A stretch of DNA of 64,000 nucleotides from Streptomyces sp. LHD-70 (GTDB lineage Bacteria; Actinomycetota; Actinomycetes; Streptomycetales; Streptomycetaceae), in assembly GCF_031157275.1 (NCBI RefSeq), contig NZ_JAVIFW010000001.1, forward strand, positions 124,001-188,000, written 5' to 3'. How positions within the stretch are numbered: the first letter of the stretch is position 1; each line of letters opens with the position of its first letter. The notes beneath the pieces are model-generated. The model did not search any database, was not told the DNA's origin, and saw nothing but the letters and a program-made list of their open reading frames with translations. Made by a program: the position numbers and the translations under genes. Shown in pieces: positions 34,088 to 43,072 of the stretch.

Positions 34088-35515
34088 ATGACTCTTCGAT
34101 CGCCTCGCGCTCCTCGCTCCTCCGGTTCCCCGCGCCGCTCCTTCACCGCCGCTGCGACGAGCGGCCCGGGCCGTGGCCCGTCGTCGGACGGCCGGATGCG
34201 GCATCGTCCTGCGGTGCGCCGCGGCCGGGCTCCCTACCGAACGAGCGGCGTACGGGCGGGGGTTCGGCACCGGCGTGCTGCGGCCGAGCACGTACGGATG
34301 CGTGCGCAGGTGCTGTTCGACCCGGGCGGAGGGGGTGACCGTACGGCTCCGTCTTTTCTGTTGTCCTCTCCGTCTTCCCCGTCTTCCCCGTCTCCTCGGT
34401 CTTCTCGGGCTTCTTCTCGGCAGTCGTCTCTGCCGTCGTCCCTTCCGGCCTCTCTGCCGTCCGAGCTGCGGCCTGTCCCGCCGGGCGGGTTGCGGGCGGC
34501 GATCGTTGAGGATCAGGCGGATGCGGCGGATGCGGCGGATGCGGCTGGAGGTGCGGGCAGGCGTGGGCCGAGGACGCGCGTGGAGGAGGCGCGGGGTGGA
34601 CCGGATCAGCCGGAGCCGGGTGGACCGGATCAGCCGGACGGGCCAGTTCCGTCGGGCGGGCTGGTTCAGCCGGACTGGCCGGAGGCTGAGTCGGATGCCC
34701 GGGAGCAGCCCCGGCGAGAGCGTCTGCGGCTCGCCGTGCGTGAACGTCTGCCGCTGTGGCTGCAGTTGAGGTGTGGCGTCGAACGCCGGAGTCTGATCGC
34801 CCTTGCCGTGGTGCTGGTGGTCGCAGTCGGTTTTGCCGTGCACCACTTCTGGTCCGGCGAGCCGCGATCGGTACGCGCACCGGAGGCGGTGGGCGAGGCG
34901 ACGGTGCCCGCCCCGTCGCCGGGTGCGTCCGTGACGGAGCCCGGGGCGGTCGGGGCGGTCGGAGCAGGGGGACAGGAGACCGCAGGTGCCGCAGGTGCCA
35001 CAGGTGGGCCGGGAGCCTCCGGAGGCCGGATCGTCGTGGATGTCAGCGGCAAGGTGCGCAGCCCGGGGATCCACCGCTTGCCGGCGGGCGCCAGGGTCGC
35101 CGACGCGCTGAAGGCCGCCGGCGGGGTACGCCGGGGAGTGGACGTCGCCGGTCTCAACCGGGCGCGGCTCCTGATGGACGGCGAACAGGTCGTCGTCGGT
35201 GTGCCGGCGGCACCCGGCGCGGCTGGGGGAGGGGGATCGGCATCCACCGGAGCCACGTCATCGGGCTCCTCGGGCTCGGGCAGCGGGGCCGCAGGTGCCG
35301 GTCCTGGGGCAGGGGCGGGAACAGCTCCGGTCAGCCTCAACACGGCCACGGTCGAACAGCTGGACACGCTTCCGGGAGTGGGCCCGGTGCTGGCCCAGCA
35401 CATCGTCGATTACCGCACTCAGCACGGCGGCTTCCGCTCCATCGACGAACTCCGTGAGGTGAACGGCATCGGCGAGCGACGCTTCGCGGACCTGAAGAAC
35501 GCCGTACGGCCATGA
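34088..35515 (+). CDS. comEA: ComEA-like DNA-binding membrane protein
   Basis: Competence-type DNA receptor: membrane anchored, with an outer helix-hairpin-helix domain. Of 475 residues, the first 230 are basic and low-complexity (Ser/Pro and Ala/Asp repeats), then one membrane segment (SLIALAVVLVVAVGFAVHHF). An SLBB domain follows (VVDVSGKVRSPGIHRLPAGA) and after a Gly/Ser linker the C-terminal HhH pair (NTATVEQLDTLPGVGPVLAQ, IDELREVNGIGERRFADLKN). ATG 34088 lies seven bases after TAGCGT, a leaderless layout. The stop overlaps the comEC ATG (ATGA). Streptomyces is not known as naturally competent, so the role may be another DNA-handling process. Confidence 0.92.
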   Translation: MTLRSPRAPRSSGSPRRSFTAAATSGPGRGPSSDGRMRHRPAVRRGRAPYRTSGVRAGVRHRRAAAEHVRMRAQVLFDPGGGGDRTAPSFLLSSPSSPSSPSPRSSRASSRQSSLPSSLPASLPSELRPVPPGGLRAAIVEDQADAADAADAAGGAGRRGPRTRVEEARGGPDQPEPGGPDQPDGPVPSGGLVQPDWPEAESDAREQPRRERLRLAVRERLPLWLQLRCGVERRSLIALAVVLVVAVGFAVHHFWSGEPRSVRAPEAVGEATVPAPSPGASVTEPGAVGAVGAGGQETAGAAGATGGPGASGGRIVVDVSGKVRSPGIHRLPAGARVADALKAAGGVRRGVDVAGLNRARLLMDGEQVVVGVPAAPGAAGGGGSASTGATSSGSSGSGSGAAGAGPGAGAGTAPVSLNTATVEQLDTLPGVGPVLAQHIVDYRTQHGGFRSIDELREVNGIGERRFADLKNAVRP

Positions 35516-38259
35516 TTCGCGCGGCAGTTCGCGCCGCGTCCGAGCCCAACGGGGAGCAGGAGGCGGTGCGCGGCAGCGAGCCCCGCCAGGTGGATGCGAC
35601 AGGCCGCCGGGTGCAGGCCTCGGGGCGACGGCCGGAAGGCCCGGCGGACCTGCGTCTCGTCCCGCCTGCGCTGGCGGCATGGGCGGCGGCGGGAGTGGCG
35701 CTCGGTGACTCCGGCGGGTGGACGGTCCTGGCGCTCACGCTGTGTGCGGTGACGGCGGTGGGCGTGCTGTGCGCGGAAGTGCTCAGGGTGCGGCGGCCGA
35801 GGCGCTCACCCCGGTCGGGGAGCGGGCGGCGGCGTTCGGACACCGCGCGGGCGTCGGGTGCGATGGGGCCGGGGCGGTCCGGTCTGATCCGGCCGGGGCC
35901 GTCCGGTGTGATGCGGTCGGGCCGCGTCGCCGTGGCCATGACGCTCCTCTGCGCCGCCGCGGCCCTCGGCTCGACCGCGCTGCACACCGCAGACCTGTAT
36001 CGCGGTCCCGTCCCCGCGCTGGCGCGCGAATACGCCCACGCCACGGTCGAGTTGGAGGTGACGGCGGATCCACGCCCGATCCGGGCGCGCGCGGCGGGTG
36101 CCAGGACTCTGCCGCCTGGTACGGCGGTCGAGGCAGACGTCATCGAGGTCACCACGTCGGCCGGGCAGGTCACGGAGACCCGTACGCCGGTCCTGCTCCT
36201 CGCCCGAGAGGCCGACGCAGGGCGAGCGGGGAAGGGGGAGGTCGACGCGGAGCAGGAGGAGAAGGGCGTACGCGAGAGCTCCCCCTGGCGTGCCCTCCTG
36301 CCCTCCACGAGGCTGCGTGTGGACGCCCGGCTCGCGCCGCCGATGCGGGACGGGGACCGGATCGCGGCGGTCGTACGGGTGCCGGGCGGCCAGGCGCCGC
36401 GAGCCGTCCAGGGGCCGAGTGCCCTGCAGCGCACCGCCGGAAAGCTGCGGGCGGGGCTGCGGGCGGCGACCGAAGGCCTCACGCCGGACGCCCGCGCCCT
36501 GCTGCCGGGCCTGGTCGTCGGGGACACCGGACGCGTCACCGAGGAGTTGGACGAGGCCTTCCGGGCCACCGATCTCACCCATCTCCTCGCGGTGTCGGGG
36601 AGCAACCTGACCATCGTCCTCATCCTGCTCACCGGCCCACCCGGCCGAGCGATGAGGGCGGAGCGTGGGGGGCTGGCGCCACGCCTGGGCATCTCGCTCA
36701 GAGGCACGGCTCTGCTCGGCGGAGCGCTCACGCTGGCGTTCGTCGTGGTGTGCAGACCCGATCCGAGCGTGCTGCGAGCAGCGGCCTGCGGGTTCATCGT
36801 GCTGGTCGCCGTCGGCACGGGGCGCCGCCGCTCGCTGATCCCGGCCCTCGCGGCAGCCGTACTGCTCCTGGTGCTCTACGACCCGTGGCTGGCGCGGAGT
36901 TACGGCTTCGTGTTGTCGGTGCTCGCCACCGGCGCGCTGCTGACGCTGGCGCCACGGTGGGGTGCCGCACTACGGCGCAGACGGGTTCCGGGCAGGGTGG
37001 CCGATGCGCTGGCCGCGGCGCTCGCGGCGCAGGCAGTCTGCGCGCCCGTCGTGGCTGTGCTGGCGGCTCGCGTCAGCCTGGTGGCGGTGCCGTGCAATCT
37101 GCTCGCCGAGCTGGCGGTGGCGCCGGCGACCGTGCTCGGATTCGCCGCGCTCGCCCTGGCACCGGTCTCGCTGCCGCTCGCCAAAGGACTGTGCTGGGTG
37201 GCTAGTTGGCCGGTGGAGTGGATCGCCGAAGTGGCGAGGAGGGGTGCGGCGCTGCCGGGGGCGGGTGTCGACTGGCCCGGCGGGTGGCGCGGCGGGGCGT
37301 TGCTCGCGGGGGTCACGGTGTGCGCGGTGGTGCTGGCCGGTCGGCTGGCACGGGGGTCGGGGCGGAGGGTGCTCGGGCATCCGGCGACGGTCGGGGTGTT
37401 CGCTCTGCTGTTCCTGCTCGCCGTGGTCCGTCCGGCGCCGCTCACCCGGGTGATCTCGGGCTGGCCGCCGTCGGGTTGGAGGCTGGTGATGTGCGACGTG
37501 GGGCAGGGCGATGCCACGGTGCTGGCGACCGGGCCGGGGGAGGCGGTCCTGGTCGACGCGGGGCCGGACCCCGCCCTTGTGGACAGGTGCCTGAGCGCAC
37601 TCGGCGTGACGCGAATCCCGTTGGTGCTGCTCACGCACTTCCACGCGGACCATGTGACGGGCCTGCCGGGGGCACTCCGCGGACGGGAGGTGGGGCTGAT
37701 CCAGACGACACCGCTCGAAGTGCCGCAGGAGCGGGCGGAGTTCGTGAAGGCGGAGGCCGCCGCGCGGGACGTTCCGGTGGTGCGGGCGGTGGCGGGTGAG
37801 CGTCGTCGTGCGGGGCCGTTGCGCTGGAGGGTGGTGTGGCCGCCGATCGGCCCGGGTCCGCGTCCCGAGCCCGAGGGGCCCAACGACGCGAGTGTGACGC
37901 TGCTCGTGGAGGTGGCCGGTCTGAAGCTGCTGCTGCCCGGTGACCTGGAACCGCCCGCCCAGCAGGCCCTGTTGCGCACCCTGCCGCGACTGCCGCCGGT
38001 AGACGTGCTGAAGGTCGCCCACCACGGCTCGGCCTACCAGGACCCGGAGTTGATGCGCCGGCTCGACCCGCGCCTGGCCCTGATCTCGGCAGGCAGGGAC
38101 AACGGGTACGGGCATCCGGCACCCGGCACGCTCGCCGCACTGAGATCGAGGGGCGCGCTCGTACTCCGTACCGACGTGCATGGCTCGGTCGCCGTGACGG
38201 GCACCGGCCCCGATCTAAGGGCCACGCCGTCGAAGGAGGACGGCAGGCCGGGACATTGA
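35512..38259 (+). CDS. comEC: ComEC/Rec2-like DNA uptake channel with MBL-fold domain
   Basis: A 915-residue polytopic membrane protein expected to form the channel for single-stranded DNA. The N-terminal part has two helices and an OB-like outer domain (about residues 150-290). The competence domain includes HLLAVSGSNLTIVLILLTG and about eight more helices. The C-terminal metallo-beta-lactamase-like domain has DVGQGDATVLATGPGEAVLV, the metal motif HFHADHVTG and AHHGSAYQDPELMRRL, so it keeps the residues thought to make a nuclease. It overlaps comEA by four bases. Confidence 0.94.
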   Translation: MIRAAVRAASEPNGEQEAVRGSEPRQVDATGRRVQASGRRPEGPADLRLVPPALAAWAAAGVALGDSGGWTVLALTLCAVTAVGVLCAEVLRVRRPRRSPRSGSGRRRSDTARASGAMGPGRSGLIRPGPSGVMRSGRVAVAMTLLCAAAALGSTALHTADLYRGPVPALAREYAHATVELEVTADPRPIRARAAGARTLPPGTAVEADVIEVTTSAGQVTETRTPVLLLAREADAGRAGKGEVDAEQEEKGVRESSPWRALLPSTRLRVDARLAPPMRDGDRIAAVVRVPGGQAPRAVQGPSALQRTAGKLRAGLRAATEGLTPDARALLPGLVVGDTGRVTEELDEAFRATDLTHLLAVSGSNLTIVLILLTGPPGRAMRAERGGLAPRLGISLRGTALLGGALTLAFVVVCRPDPSVLRAAACGFIVLVAVGTGRRRSLIPALAAAVLLLVLYDPWLARSYGFVLSVLATGALLTLAPRWGAALRRRRVPGRVADALAAALAAQAVCAPVVAVLAARVSLVAVPCNLLAELAVAPATVLGFAALALAPVSLPLAKGLCWVASWPVEWIAEVARRGAALPGAGVDWPGGWRGGALLAGVTVCAVVLAGRLARGSGRRVLGHPATVGVFALLFLLAVVRPAPLTRVISGWPPSGWRLVMCDVGQGDATVLATGPGEAVLVDAGPDPALVDRCLSALGVTRIPLVLLTHFHADHVTGLPGALRGREVGLIQTTPLEVPQERAEFVKAEAAARDVPVVRAVAGERRRAGPLRWRVVWPPIGPGPRPEPEGPNDASVTLLVEVAGLKLLLPGDLEPPAQQALLRTLPRLPPVDVLKVAHHGSAYQDPELMRRLDPRLALISAGRDNGYGHPAPGTLAALRSRGALVLRTDVHGSVAVTGTGPDLRATPSKEDGRPGH

Positions 38260-38582
38260 AGGAGAACTGCCCGACTGAACCGAACGGGCGCCCGACTGAA
38301 CGGGAGTGTGTGGTGAGGGATGAGGCCGTGTTGCCCCGAAAGCCGCAGTAATGGTCGAATGGACCTTCGATGGGGGGAGTTATCCAGCCCTACGGAACGA
38401 TCGCGCGCTCGACCGCCCCGAACGGTCACCGTGTGATCACCATGAGTCCGCGGGCTCGCGATACGTGTGCCGCGTCGAAGCCCGCGCAGGCCGTCTGCAG
38501 GACGTCGTACGGCACCCATCGCACGTCAACCGGTGCGTCCGCTCCGCACCGCAGGTCCATAGCGCAATCAGAGCTGCTGTCC
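38260..38582. other. Intergenic region between comEC and the YceI gene
   Basis: About 320 bases without a credible gene. A weak hairpin GCCCG (38269-38273)/CGGGC (38285-38289), repeated in part by a second gcccgactgaac copy, may end comEC transcription. A ttatcc near 38382 is only a partial DnaA-box match. The YceI start has no strong ribosome binding site. Confidence 0.4.
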
Positions 38583-39488
38583 ATGTTCGGCCGCTGGCTG
38601 GAGAACCGTAAGAACCGGGCGAGCGGCGGTGGTTCCGCGGGTTCCGCGTCGTGGTTGCCGGTGCCGCCCAGCGGGGGGATGGTCAGCTGCCGGGTCCTCG
38701 ACCCGGTCGACGAGCCGTTGCGGCAGGCGGAGTTCACGATCTCGGACGCGCAGGGCAGGAAGGTCGTGGCGGGAGGGGCGGACCCGTACGGCTCGTTCGT
38801 GGCGACGGTGCCCGCGGGGGAGTACCGCATCGCGGTGTCGGCCGAGGTGTATACGCCGTACCGCGGCAGCGCGACCGTGACCGAGGGCCGGCACGCGGCG
38901 ATCGGCGACCTGACGCTGCAGCTCGCGGCACCGGCGCCGCTGCCGCAGCCCGGCGAGTGGGAGATGGAGCCCAGGCACTCCTCGATCGCGTTCACGGCCC
39001 GGCACATCGGACTGGCGCGCATCCACGGCCGGTTCAACAACTTCGCGGGTGCGATACGGATAGCGGAGCGCATGGAGCAGTCCGCCATGCACATCGTGAT
39101 CGACACGGCCTCCATCGACACGGCCTCCATCGACACGAACGCCAAGATGCGTGACGACCATCTGCGGTCCGGCGACTTCCTGGACGTCGCGCAGTTCCCG
39201 ACGCTGGAGTTCTACAGCGACCGCTTCGTGCACCGCGGCGGCAACCGTTGGGCCGTGACGGGCGCGCTCACGCTGCACGGGGTGACGCGCACGGTCACAC
39301 TCGACACCGAGTACCTGGGCACCGGCAGCGGCATGGAGGGCGAGACCCGCGCCGCCTGCCGCGCCACGACCGAGCTGCACCGCGACGACTTCACGGTGAG
39401 TTGGCAGACGATGCTGGCCAAGGGCATCGCGGTGGTCGGCCCGAGCATCAAGATCGACCTCGACGTGCAGAACGTCCCCCAGGGCTGA
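38583..39488 (+). CDS. YceI family protein with N-terminal carboxypeptidase-regulatory-like domain
   Basis: A 301-residue protein. Residues 30-120 form a beta domain with GGMVSCRVLDPVDEPLRQAE and YRIAVSAEVYTPYRGSATV, like carboxypeptidase regulatory domains. Residues 125-298 are a YceI lipocalin-like barrel (WEMEPRHSSIAFTARHIGLA, MRDDHLRSGDFLDVAQFPTL, VTGALTLHGVTRTVTL) that in relatives binds an isoprenoid or amide lipid. It has no signal peptide, so it may be cytosolic. The sequence IDTASIDTASIDTN shows a 15-bp in-frame duplication. The upstream frame is open but without a better start. Confidence 0.88.
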   Translation: MFGRWLENRKNRASGGGSAGSASWLPVPPSGGMVSCRVLDPVDEPLRQAEFTISDAQGRKVVAGGADPYGSFVATVPAGEYRIAVSAEVYTPYRGSATVTEGRHAAIGDLTLQLAAPAPLPQPGEWEMEPRHSSIAFTARHIGLARIHGRFNNFAGAIRIAERMEQSAMHIVIDTASIDTASIDTNAKMRDDHLRSGDFLDVAQFPTLEFYSDRFVHRGGNRWAVTGALTLHGVTRTVTLDTEYLGTGSGMEGETRAACRATTELHRDDFTVSWQTMLAKGIAVVGPSIKIDLDVQNVPQG

Positions 39489-39557
39489 GCCGCTCCGGTC
39501 CGGCCGGTCCGCAGGGGCGGGAACGGGGCACGGCGGCGGACCAGGACAATGTTGCTC

Positions 39558-39803
39558 GTGAGCGATGTGAGACATGTGCTGGTCCTGCCCGACCGTGACG
39601 CCGCCGAGGAAGCGGCCGAGGCGCTGGCCGAACGCTTCCCGGTCACCAAGGAGCCCCAGCTCGTACGGGACGCCCTGGCCGGTGAGGACGATGCCGAGGA
39701 CGCACAGTGGCTGCTGGTCCTGGAGGACACCCGGGAGCGCCTGGACCCGGCGGCGCTGGACGAGTTCGCGGCCGAGTGGGAGGGCTGGCGCGAAGAGCCC
39801 TAG
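39558..39803 (+). CDS. Small hypothetical protein (81 aa)
   Basis: GTG 39558 is chosen over ATG 39549 because GACAAT ends seven bases before it, the same arrangement as upstream of hemW. The acidic product starts MSDVRHVLVLPDRDAAEEAA and contains LAERFPVTKEPQLVRDALAG, QWLLVLEDTRERLDPAALDE and a Trp-rich end (EWEGWREEP). No known domain. A compact alpha/beta fold is likely. Function unknown. Confidence 0.75.
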   Translation: MSDVRHVLVLPDRDAAEEAAEALAERFPVTKEPQLVRDALAGEDDAEDAQWLLVLEDTRERLDPAALDEFAAEWEGWREEP

Positions 39804-39829
39804 GCCGGGTGACCACCAACCGGATCCGG

Positions 39830-40040
39830 CTCGACCCGCCCTGGCCCGGCCCGACCCGGCCCGATCCGCCCAGCCCGGCCCGACCCGACCCGGCCCGATC
39901 CGCCCAGCCCAGCCCAGCCCGACCCGGCCCAGCCCAGCCCAGCCCGACCCGACCCGATCCGCCCAGCCAGACCCGGCCCGACCCGACCCGACCCGAACGC
40001 CCCCCCTCCGCCCAGCCCGGCCCGACCCGAAGCAACGCCC
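39830..40040. repeat. Pentanucleotide repeat tract (CCCGR/CCCAG)
   Basis: About 210 bases with a 5-base period, units cccga, cccgg, cccag and ccgat. A longer pattern ggcccgatccgcccagcc returns three times. The period is not a multiple of three, so it is not coding. It fills most of the gap (39804-40150) before the serine hydrolase gene; nothing else is seen there. Confidence 0.8.
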
Positions 40041-40150
40041 AAGCCGCCCTCCTCCCCCCCCCGACGGGAGTCGCAGGGGCGGGCGGCGGCCAAGGGGAAT
40101 CGAGCCGGGTTGGCCTGGGCGGGTCCGCGACGCCGACTCGGTCACCCTGT

Positions 40151-41293
40151 CTACGGAGTCGGCTCGGCCGGGAGAGCTGCCGCGTCGCCCGCTCCGGCCT
40201 GCCCGCCGCCGAACACCTCCCCGACCAGCCGCTGCGTCGCCTGGTGGAACGCCGCCGCCATGGACAGTGCGGCGTCGTCGACGTAGTTCAGCGCGGCGGT
40301 CAGGGTCTTGCTGCCGTCGGGCGTGCTGTACATCAGCGCCGCGTGGCCCGCCATGCCGCCGTTGTGGGTGATGACGGTGGCGCCGTTGTCGCCCGCGCTC
40401 TGCACGAACACCCCCAGTCCGTAGCCGACTTTGGGATGCGGCTTGCACATCTCGGCCAGGAGCGGGGGAGGCAGGAGCCTGCCGCCCATCAGCGCGGAGA
40501 TGAACGTGTGGAGGTCCCGGGTCGTGGAGATCATGTCGCCGCCGGTGGAGATCCAGGAGGGGTTCTGGCGGGTGACGTCGACCGTCTGCTCCCGGCCGCC
40601 GTCCTCGTACCGGTAGTAGGCGTGGATGTGCGGTTCGGGGATCTCCGGGTCGGTCTCCGGCATCAGGGTGTCCGACATCCCGAGCGGCCCCAGGATCAGC
40701 CGCTGCATCTCCGCGGCGAGCGAGCGGCCGGTGACCTTCTCGATCAGCAGCCTGGCCAGTACGTAGTTGGTGTTGGAGTAGCTCCAGTCCGTTCCCGGCT
40801 CGAACCGTGCCGGCTTGGACAGCGCCAGCCGTACCAGCTCTTCCGGCCGGTAGGTCTTGAACCGGTCGTCCACCCACTCCTGGCCCGCGGTCGTGGCGGG
40901 GATGCCCGGCGCGACCGTCCCGTCGTCGTAGTACTCGCCGGTGAAGTTGAACACCCCGCTGGTGTGCTGCAGGAGCATCCGCACCGTGATCCGCGGGTCG
41001 AGGCCGAACTCGGGCAGATGGTCGGCCACTTGGGCGTCCAGCTCGATCGAGCCCTCGGACACCAGTTGCAGCACCACGGTCGCGGTGAAGGTCTTGGTGT
41101 TGCTGCCGATCCGGACGTGCCCGTCGGCCGAGGGCTTCGCGGTCTCGCCCAGCTTGCGCACCCCGGCGCTGCCGACCCACTCGCCTTGCTCGTCGTGCAC
41201 GCGCATCGTCACCCCGGTGAAACCGGACTCGGCCATGTCCTCGATGACCTTCTGCAGCTCCGGGCGGTCCTGGTCGGTAAGGGAGTTCGACAT
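40151..41293 (-). CDS. Serine hydrolase, beta-lactamase/D-alanyl-D-alanine carboxypeptidase family
   Basis: A 380-residue member of the class C beta-lactamase-like (S12-type) serine hydrolases. ATG 41293 has AAGGAG nine bases upstream. The catalytic S-x-x-K is S64-NT-K67, the Y-x-N motif is in DWSYSNTNYVL, and HNGGMAGHAAL supplies the third motif. No signal peptide is visible, so a cytosolic esterase or peptidase is as likely as a cell-wall enzyme. It lies downstream of a DUF4097-like gene on the same strand, about 60 bases apart, probably one operon under the divergent regulator at 42257. Confidence 0.88.
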   Translation of the reverse strand: MSNSLTDQDRPELQKVIEDMAESGFTGVTMRVHDEQGEWVGSAGVRKLGETAKPSADGHVRIGSNTKTFTATVVLQLVSEGSIELDAQVADHLPEFGLDPRITVRMLLQHTSGVFNFTGEYYDDGTVAPGIPATTAGQEWVDDRFKTYRPEELVRLALSKPARFEPGTDWSYSNTNYVLARLLIEKVTGRSLAAEMQRLILGPLGMSDTLMPETDPEIPEPHIHAYYRYEDGGREQTVDVTRQNPSWISTGGDMISTTRDLHTFISALMGGRLLPPPLLAEMCKPHPKVGYGLGVFVQSAGDNGATVITHNGGMAGHAALMYSTPDGSKTLTAALNYVDDAALSMAAAFHQATQRLVGEVFGGGQAGAGDAAALPAEPTP

Positions 41294-41356
41294 GGTGGTG
41301 TGCTCCTTCGGAACGGTGACGGGACTCAACTGACGGGACAGGATCGCCGCGGACTC

Positions 41357-42028
41357 TCAGAGGCTGCGGGCGCTGATGTCGCCGTGGGCGGTGGTCGCGT
41401 GGATGGTCAGGGCGGCGTCGGCGCCGTCGGCGTTCTTGAGCGCGTTGTGGATGCGGCCGTAGGAAGTGCCGGCGTCCAGGGAGGCGGAGACTCCGCGGGC
41501 GGCGCCGACCGAGATCTCGCCGGACTCGGTGCGCAGCGTGACCGCGCCGAGTACGGCCTCGGTGATGTGGAGGTCGCCCTTCTGGGTGCTGATCTGTGCG
41601 GGGCCGCCGAGGCGGCCGACCGAGATGTCGCCGGACTGGAGGGTCAGGCGGGCACTCGCGGCCTCGTCGAGCTTGACCGAGCCCTGGGCGCTCTCGAGGG
41701 AGACGTCGCCGAGCCGTCCGACGCCCCGGAACTCGGCGGCCGCCGCCGTCGCTTCGACGCGGGAGCCGCTGGGCAGTTGGACGGTCACCTCGATGGACCC
41801 GGAAGCGCCGAAGATCTGGTTCTTCGCCTCGGGGGCCTTGATCCGCAGGACGCCGTCGCCGTAGGTGACCTCGGTCTGCTCCGCCGCCTTCACGTCGCGG
41901 CTCTTGGCGGCGTTGGCGGGGAGCACCTCGACCGCGGTGTCGGTCCGGTCGGCGGCGATGAACTGGATGCGGCCGACGGGGATGTCGAGGACGGCGGCCA
42001 CGGGGGCGGGGGTGTCGAACTTCTGCAT
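41357..42028 (-). CDS. DUF4097-like beta-strand repeat protein
   Basis: A 223-residue protein built of short beta repeats, with AAEFRGVGRLGDVSLESAQG, VKLDEAASARLTLQSGDISV and ITEAVLGAVTLRTESGEISV as typical rungs of a right-handed beta solenoid. It begins MQKFDTPAPVAAVLDIPVGR, with no signal peptide or membrane segment. Biochemical role unknown for this family. It is the first gene after the divergent control region and is likely co-transcribed with the serine hydrolase. Confidence 0.85.
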   Translation of the reverse strand: MQKFDTPAPVAAVLDIPVGRIQFIAADRTDTAVEVLPANAAKSRDVKAAEQTEVTYGDGVLRIKAPEAKNQIFGASGSIEVTVQLPSGSRVEATAAAAEFRGVGRLGDVSLESAQGSVKLDEAASARLTLQSGDISVGRLGGPAQISTQKGDLHITEAVLGAVTLRTESGEISVGAARGVSASLDAGTSYGRIHNALKNADGADAALTIHATTAHGDISARSL

Positions 42029-42256
42029 CGTAGTTTCCTTCGCTCGCTGTTTCCGATGATGGAAAAGCTACGTTGCATTTATGGATGCGGCAATCAGCTC
42101 GTTGCGCAAAATCGCAGTCATTGCAGGCAGTTGCGCTGTAATCGTTGCAATGGTTTTGGAATCTAATGCAACAACCGCGACTCGCGTCGTTGCAATGAAT
42201 TGAAAGTGAACGCTAATCTGGAGGCTCCACGGATCCGGATCACGAAGGAGACCGCG
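42029..42256. promoter_or_regulatory. AT-rich divergent control region with GTTGCA-type repeats
   Basis: GTTGCATT 42072, GTTGCGCAA 42101, GTTGCAAT 42144, ATGCAAC 42166 and GTTGCAAT 42189 repeat one core on both strands. GTTGCA (42144-42149) and TGCAAC (42167-42172) make an inverted pair. The region is clearly AT-richer than the rest of the window. It is the probable operator of the regulator at 42257. Confidence 0.6.
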
Positions 42257-42991
42257 ATGCCAGGAGGCAGGCTCACGCAGCAGGAACGCCGGCAGATCGC
42301 CCTGGGGCTGGCCGACGGGCTCGCCTACGCGGAGATCGGCAGGCGTCTCGACCGTCCGACCTCGACGGTCACGCGTGAGGTGATGCGCAACGGCGGCCCG
42401 ACCGCCTACCGCGCCGACCTCGCCCACCGCGCCACCGAACACCGCGCGCACCGCCGCAGAAAGGCCGCCCCCCGGGACCCGGACACGCGCCCGCAGGCGC
42501 ACGGGCGCGATGCCGAAGCGGTACGCGAGTACGAGGAGACGTTCACCACCGTCTTCATGCAGTCGGGCCTGCCCAGGATGACGGCCAGGGTGCTGGCCTG
42601 CCTCTACACCACCGACGCCGGCAGCCTCACCGCCTCCGAGCTCGCGGGGCGCCTGCAGATCAGCCCGGCATCCGTCTCGAAGGCGGTCACGTTCCTTGAA
42701 AGCCAGGGCCTCATCCGCCGGGAACGCGACGAACGCCGCCGCGAACGCTACGTCGTCGACGACGACGTCATGTACCAGTCCACGATGGCCAGTGCCCGTG
42801 CCGCCGCCCACCTCGGCGAGGTGGCCCGGCAGGGCGTCGGCATCCTCGGCCCCGACACCCCGGCCGCCGCCCGCCTGGAGAACATCGCCCGCTTCATCGA
42901 CTTCGTCTCCGAGAGCATCTCCCGCGCCGCTGACCAGGCCCGCGAGATCCTCCACACGAAACCCGAAACGACTTCGGACACCACTGCCTGA
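42257..42991 (+). CDS. Transcriptional regulator: IS30-like HTH plus MarR/GbsR-type domain
   Basis: A 244-residue DNA-binding protein. ATG 42257 follows GAAGGAG. The N-terminal segment (residues 5-45: LTQQERRQIALGLADGLAYA, EIGRRLDRPTSTVTREVMRN) resembles the HTH of IS30-type transposases. After a basic linker, residues 95-215 form a winged-helix MarR/GbsR-like domain (LTASELAGRLQISPASVSKA, FLESQGLIRRERDERRRERY). There is no transposase catalytic domain. Divergent from the DUF4097/serine hydrolase pair and likely its repressor. Confidence 0.85.
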   Translation: MPGGRLTQQERRQIALGLADGLAYAEIGRRLDRPTSTVTREVMRNGGPTAYRADLAHRATEHRAHRRRKAAPRDPDTRPQAHGRDAEAVREYEETFTTVFMQSGLPRMTARVLACLYTTDAGSLTASELAGRLQISPASVSKAVTFLESQGLIRRERDERRRERYVVDDDVMYQSTMASARAAAHLGEVARQGVGILGPDTPAAARLENIARFIDFVSESISRAADQAREILHTKPETTSDTTA

Positions 42992-43072
42992 GCCGCCTTC
43001 AGGTCATGGCGTCCACCCCCGGCGGGGCCGCTCGTCCGGCGTTGTCAGTGGCGCGTGGGATCCTTGACCGCG

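Noticed and set aside
34088-34770. Frameshift in the low-complexity N-terminal half of comEA
   Set aside because: The ATG has its own -10 at leaderless spacing, the frame stays open to the membrane segment, and other frames give no better family match.
39830-40040. Pro/Arg-rich coding sequence in the repeat tract
   Set aside because: The repeat period is five bases, so any translation is an artefact of frame openness.
42257-42991. IS30 transposase
   Set aside because: Only the HTH part resembles IS30. There is no DDE domain and no terminal inverted repeats; the rest is MarR/GbsR-like.
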